From positions 1-8,507 of the forward strand of contig JAITWN010000124.1 of the NCBI GenBank assembly GCA_031285245.1: a DNA stretch of 8,507 nt, written 5' to 3'. Shown one piece after another: positions 6,497 to 8,507 of the stretch. The position numbers and the translations under genes were made by a program. The notes under the pieces are model-generated. The model was not told the origin of the DNA, ran no database searches, and worked only from the letters and a program-made list of their open reading frames with translations. The DNA is from Chromatiales bacterium. Lineage in GTDB: Bacteria > Pseudomonadota > Gammaproteobacteria > SZUA-140. The stretch's first letter is position 1, and the number at the start of each line of letters is the position of its first letter.

Positions 6497-6612
6497 AGTG
6501 ACCACCCTCTGCATTGTTTCTTGTTGAAGGGCTGGATGCGGTGAACTTCCCTGCTCAATTTTTCGGGCAATGCGGAACTGGCATTCCAGACCTTGCCATT
6601 GCTTGTTTCAGC
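6497..6612 (-). promoter_or_regulatory. Long leader of azurin copy 2
   Basis: About 115 nt from the predicted transcription start to the ATG, homologous to the copy 1 leader. The ribosome site AGAGGG is kept. The remaining gap to cysQ (6647-6725) holds a 10-bp perfect palindrome GCCATATGGC (6692-6701) and no convincing terminator, so cysQ transcripts may read into this unit. Confidence 0.42.
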
Positions 6613-6618
6613 CCGGAT

Positions 6619-6646
6619 ATCGTAGAGCAATCGCGAGAAGTTTCAA
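6619..6646 (-). promoter_or_regulatory. Predicted promoter of azurin copy 2
   Basis: On the minus strand: -35 TTGAAA (6646-6641), 16-bp spacer, -10 TACGAT (6624-6619). It matches the copy 1 promoter in spacing and in the shared ATTGCTCTACG segment, which makes it more credible than the hexamers alone. Confidence 0.45.
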
Positions 6647-6725
6647 AATAAATATGCAGTCCAAAACACTCACGATAGCGTAATACCGTATGCCATATGG
6701 CTTGGCACGAAAACTGCCTACGCGC

Positions 6726-7565
6726 TCACTCTTTACCCGCGCCACCGAGATAACGCGACCAGTCACGCTGCGGATCGCCGGATACGAAAAAATCCGGGTT
6801 CAACAAAGATTCCTTGGTGTTGTAACGCAGTGGACGCATCGCGGTATCGGTCATGCGCCCTCCGGCCTCATCAACGATGCAGTGCGCCGCGGCGGTATCC
6901 CACTCCGAAGTCGGCCCAAGCCGCGGATAGACATCCGCCCGCCCTTCAGCCACCAAGCAGGACTTGAGCGAACTGCCCATGCTGATCAGCTCGTGGCTGC
7001 CGATGCGATCAAGGAACGCCATCAAGCGATCTCCCGCATGAGAGCGACTGCCCGCGATCACCAAGTGCGCTGGATTCGGCGCACGCACGTGAATACGCAC
7101 CGGCGCCTCACCATTCGCCTCACGCCAGGCCCCCGCACCACGGGCGGCGTAGTAACACTGCTGCGTCACCGGCACCACGATGACGCCGAGCACCGGCACA
7201 TGATTCTCGATGAGCGCGATATTGACCGTGAACTCACCATTACGTTTGACGAATTCGCGCGTGCCATCGAGCGGATCGACCAGCCAATAACACTGCCAGC
7301 GTGCACGTTCGGCAAACGGAATCGCTGCTGATTCTTCGGAAAGCACCGGCAGATCCGGCGTCAGCTCAGTCAATCCGCGCTCGATGATTTCATGCGAGAC
7401 CATGTCAGCTTCGGTGAGCGGCGACTTGTCTTCCTTGTGCTCGACGTGAAAGCCCGCATCATAGATGCGCACGATCTCTTTGCTCGCGCGGCGCGCGAGC
7501 GTGATCACCGGTTGCAGCAGCGCGCCAACATCCAACTGCTTTTCCGCATTGCTTGCGTTCTTCAT
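6726..7565 (-). CDS. cysQ: 3'(2'),5'-bisphosphate nucleotidase CysQ
   Basis: A 279-residue protein of the inositol monophosphatase superfamily. It hydrolyses 3'-phosphoadenosine 5'-phosphate (PAP, the by-product of PAPS reduction in sulfate assimilation) to AMP and phosphate, at the cytoplasmic side. Metal- and substrate-site motifs are present: DKSPLTEAD (46-54), LSEE (75-78), WLVDPLDGTREF (94-105, with Asp97, Asp100, Gly101, Thr102), the GSSLK segment near 197-201 and EWDTAAAH (221-228, with Asp223). The match to E. coli CysQ is strong throughout; the extra length is mainly about 14 residues at the N-terminus and a short C-terminal tail. AAGGAGG lies 4 nt before the ATG, a near-perfect ribosome site. 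The gene overlaps the end of nudE by 4 nt (ATGA), so the two are probably co-translated. Confidence 0.95.
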   Translation of the reverse strand: MKNASNAEKQLDVGALLQPVITLARRASKEIVRIYDAGFHVEHKEDKSPLTEADMVSHEIIERGLTELTPDLPVLSEESAAIPFAERARWQCYWLVDPLDGTREFVKRNGEFTVNIALIENHVPVLGVIVVPVTQQCYYAARGAGAWREANGEAPVRIHVRAPNPAHLVIAGSRSHAGDRLMAFLDRIGSHELISMGSSLKSCLVAEGRADVYPRLGPTSEWDTAAAHCIVDEAGGRMTDTAMRPLRYNTKESLLNPDFFVSGDPQRDWSRYLGGAGKE

Positions 7566-8131
7566 GAAACCTCCTTGTTTTCCCGGGCTTCACGCGCGAG
7601 GAGTTCGCGCACCATGAACAGCGCCGCAATACTGCGCGCCTCCGTGCAGTCATCGCGGAGCAACAAACGGTCGATCTCTTGCAGTTTCCAGGGCACGACT
7701 TCGATCTCTTCAGGCTCATCACCGGGCAGGCGCTGCTCGTAAAGGTCCTGCGCCAGCACGAGATGGCTGACATGGCTGAGGTAAGACGGCGCAACCGTCA
7801 GCGATGCGATGGTGCGCAGCCTACGCGCACCGTAACCGACTTCTTCCATGAGTTCGCGATTGGCTGCTTGCTCAGCCGGCTCATCTTCTTCGATGCGACC
7901 CTTAGGCAAACCCAGCTCGTAACGATGCACGCCTGCCGCATACTCACGAATCAGCAGCACAGTCTCATCATCGAGCATGGGAATGACCAGCACGGCGCCG
8001 CGCGGGTTGCTGCGCAAACGCTCATAGCTCGCGCGCACACCATTACTGAAACAAAGCTCAAGCTGCTCAACGCGAAAAATACGCGTCTTGGCGACGATCT
8101 CGGCACTTAGGATTTCGGGTTTCTGACGCAT
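7562..8131 (-). CDS. nudE: ADP compounds hydrolase NudE (Nudix family)
   Basis: A 189-residue protein. The Nudix box is complete at residues 78-100: Gly78, Glu84, Arg92-Glu93, Glu96-Glu97, Gly99, matching G-x5-E-x7-REU-x-EE-x-G-U. NudE hydrolyses ADP-ribose, NADH and diadenosine polyphosphates. The RGAVLVIPMLDDETVLLIREYA and LTVAPSYLSHVSHLVLAQDL segments fit the NudE group, and length is near the E. coli protein (about 186). The start MRQKPEIL at 8131 is preferred over the longer frame from 8176, because a TATAAT element (8149-8144) lies between them and the extra residues are basic and unlike the family. There is no clear Shine-Dalgarno before 8131, so the mRNA may be nearly leaderless. It heads an operon with cysQ, with yrfG divergent, a typical gammaproteobacterial arrangement. 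Confidence 0.93.
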   Translation of the reverse strand: MRQKPEILSAEIVAKTRIFRVEQLELCFSNGVRASYERLRSNPRGAVLVIPMLDDETVLLIREYAAGVHRYELGLPKGRIEEDEPAEQAANRELMEEVGYGARRLRTIASLTVAPSYLSHVSHLVLAQDLYEQRLPGDEPEEIEVVPWKLQEIDRLLLRDDCTEARSIAALFMVRELLAREARENKEVS

Positions 8132-8151
8132 GATAGACTGCCGATTATAAC
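8123..8151. promoter_or_regulatory. Divergent nudE / yrfG promoter region with overlapping -10 elements
   Basis: On +: CTGACG (8123-8128), 17-bp spacer, TATAAC (8146-8151), pointing to yrfG with a leader of about 30 nt. On -: a consensus TATAAT (8149-8144) pointing to nudE, without a good -35. The two -10 boxes share bases 8146-8149. The minus transcript would start about 6 nt before the nudE ATG. Confidence 0.45.
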
Positions 8152-8188
8152 GGCGGCTGCAAAGCCACCGCAGCACAAAGGTAACCGC

Positions 8189-8507
8189 ATGATACGCTGG
8201 GACGACATCTCAACCGTGCTGCTCGACATGGACGGCACGCTGCTCGATCTGCATTTCGACAATCATTTCTGGCTGGAGCATCTGCCGCGCCGTTACGCCG
8301 AAAAACACGGCATTACTCCTGCCGCGGCGCGGGGCGAACTCTACCGCCGCTTCGATGCCGTCAAAGGCACCATCGCATGGTACTGCATAGATCACTGGAC
8401 ACGCGAACTCGATCTCGACATCCGTCAGCTCAAAGCTGAAGTGGCGCATCTCATCGCGCCGCATCGAGGTGCGCTCGAATTCCTGCAAGCGGAGATCGGA
8501 AGAGCGT
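8189..8507 (+). CDS. yrfG: GMP/IMP nucleotidase YrfG (HAD superfamily), 3'-truncated
   Basis: An ATG at 8189 follows AAAGGT (8177-8182) at 6 nt. The translation opens MIRWDDISTVLLDMDGTLLD, with HAD motif I (Asp13 nucleophile, Asp15), and continues with HFDNHFWLEHLPRRYAEKHG and AWYCIDHWTRELDLDI, which closely resemble E. coli YrfG, a 5'-nucleotidase acting on GMP and IMP. About 101 genuine residues of a protein usually near 220 are present; HAD motifs II-III lie beyond the window. The last 15 bases are adapter sequence, so the final residues (from about EIGRA) are not genuine. Confidence 0.88.
   Translation, partial: MIRWDDISTVLLDMDGTLLDLHFDNHFWLEHLPRRYAEKHGITPAAARGELYRRFDAVKGTIAWYCIDHWTRELDLDIRQLKAEVAHLIAPHRGALEFLQAEIGRA
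8493..8507 (+). other. Illumina adapter read-through at the contig end
   Basis: The last 15 bases, AGATCGGAAGAGCGT, equal the start of the common Illumina TruSeq adapter and sit exactly at the end of the sequence. YrfG homology stops at this point. This is library sequence and not genomic DNA. Confidence 0.93.

Larger units (their letters stand above)
5989..6646 (-). repeat. Tandem duplication, copy 2 (azurin unit)
   Basis: Partner of 5239-5883, with terminator, azurin gene, leader and promoter in the same order and orientation. Differences include a 14-bp tandem repeat at the 3' end of the gene (6037-6062) and a different terminator loop. Confidence 0.85.

Noticed and set aside
5325..6544. 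Two similar long open frames on the + strand (5325-5888 and 6089-6544), antisense to the azurins, which could look like a conserved new family
   Set aside because: They resemble each other only because the underlying azurin DNA is duplicated. The sense frames are clear azurins with ribosome sites, and the antisense products have no recognisable domain.
6692..6701. 10-bp palindrome GCCATATGGC as a cysQ terminator or operator
   Set aside because: There is no loop or T-run, and such a short palindrome is not rare; I keep it only as a note in the leader entry.
6690..7331. 213-codon + strand frame opposite cysQ
   Set aside because: CysQ on the minus strand carries every family motif; the + frame is basic, low in complexity and has no ribosome site.

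Overview
The window looks like one contig from a draft or metagenomic assembly of a GC-rich gammaproteobacterium. The nudE-cysQ-yrfG neighbourhood is typical of gammaproteobacterial chromosomes, and the copL-copA-copB order is best known from Xanthomonas and relatives, so a Xanthomonadales-like host is a reasonable inference but is not proven. The first gene is cut by the left end. The right end runs into an Illumina adapter inside yrfG.

Bases 1-5279 (+ strand): a truncated secreted or surface protein (choice-of-anchor Q tail, four DUF11-type domains, CFI-box and a C-terminal membrane anchor) overlaps by 4 nt a small His/Cys-rich CopL-like protein. A 108-bp gap with a strong 10-bp inverted repeat follows. 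Then come the Tat-exported multicopper oxidase CopA and the outer-membrane protein CopB, which overlap by 4 nt and end at a bidirectional terminator. This is a periplasmic/outer-membrane copper-resistance operon.

Bases 5239-6650 (- strand): two tandem azurin genes. The whole transcription unit is duplicated: promoter, leader of about 115 nt, coding sequence and terminator. The two proteins are about 72% identical and keep all five copper-site residues. Both carry Gly instead of Asn at azurin position 47 and Pro instead of Thr at position 113. They probably act as periplasmic electron carriers next to the copper genes.

Bases 6726-8507: housekeeping genes nudE and cysQ (- strand, 4-nt overlap), with yrfG divergent on + from a shared promoter region whose two -10 elements overlap.

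The points most worth a second look are: a one-residue shortening of the T1 copper loop in CopA, a His-rich segment in CopA, the paired azurin substitutions, the duplicated azurin units with conserved leaders, the hairpin between copL and copA, and adapter sequence at the contig end. I see no CRISPR array, tRNA, rRNA, insertion sequence or phage gene.
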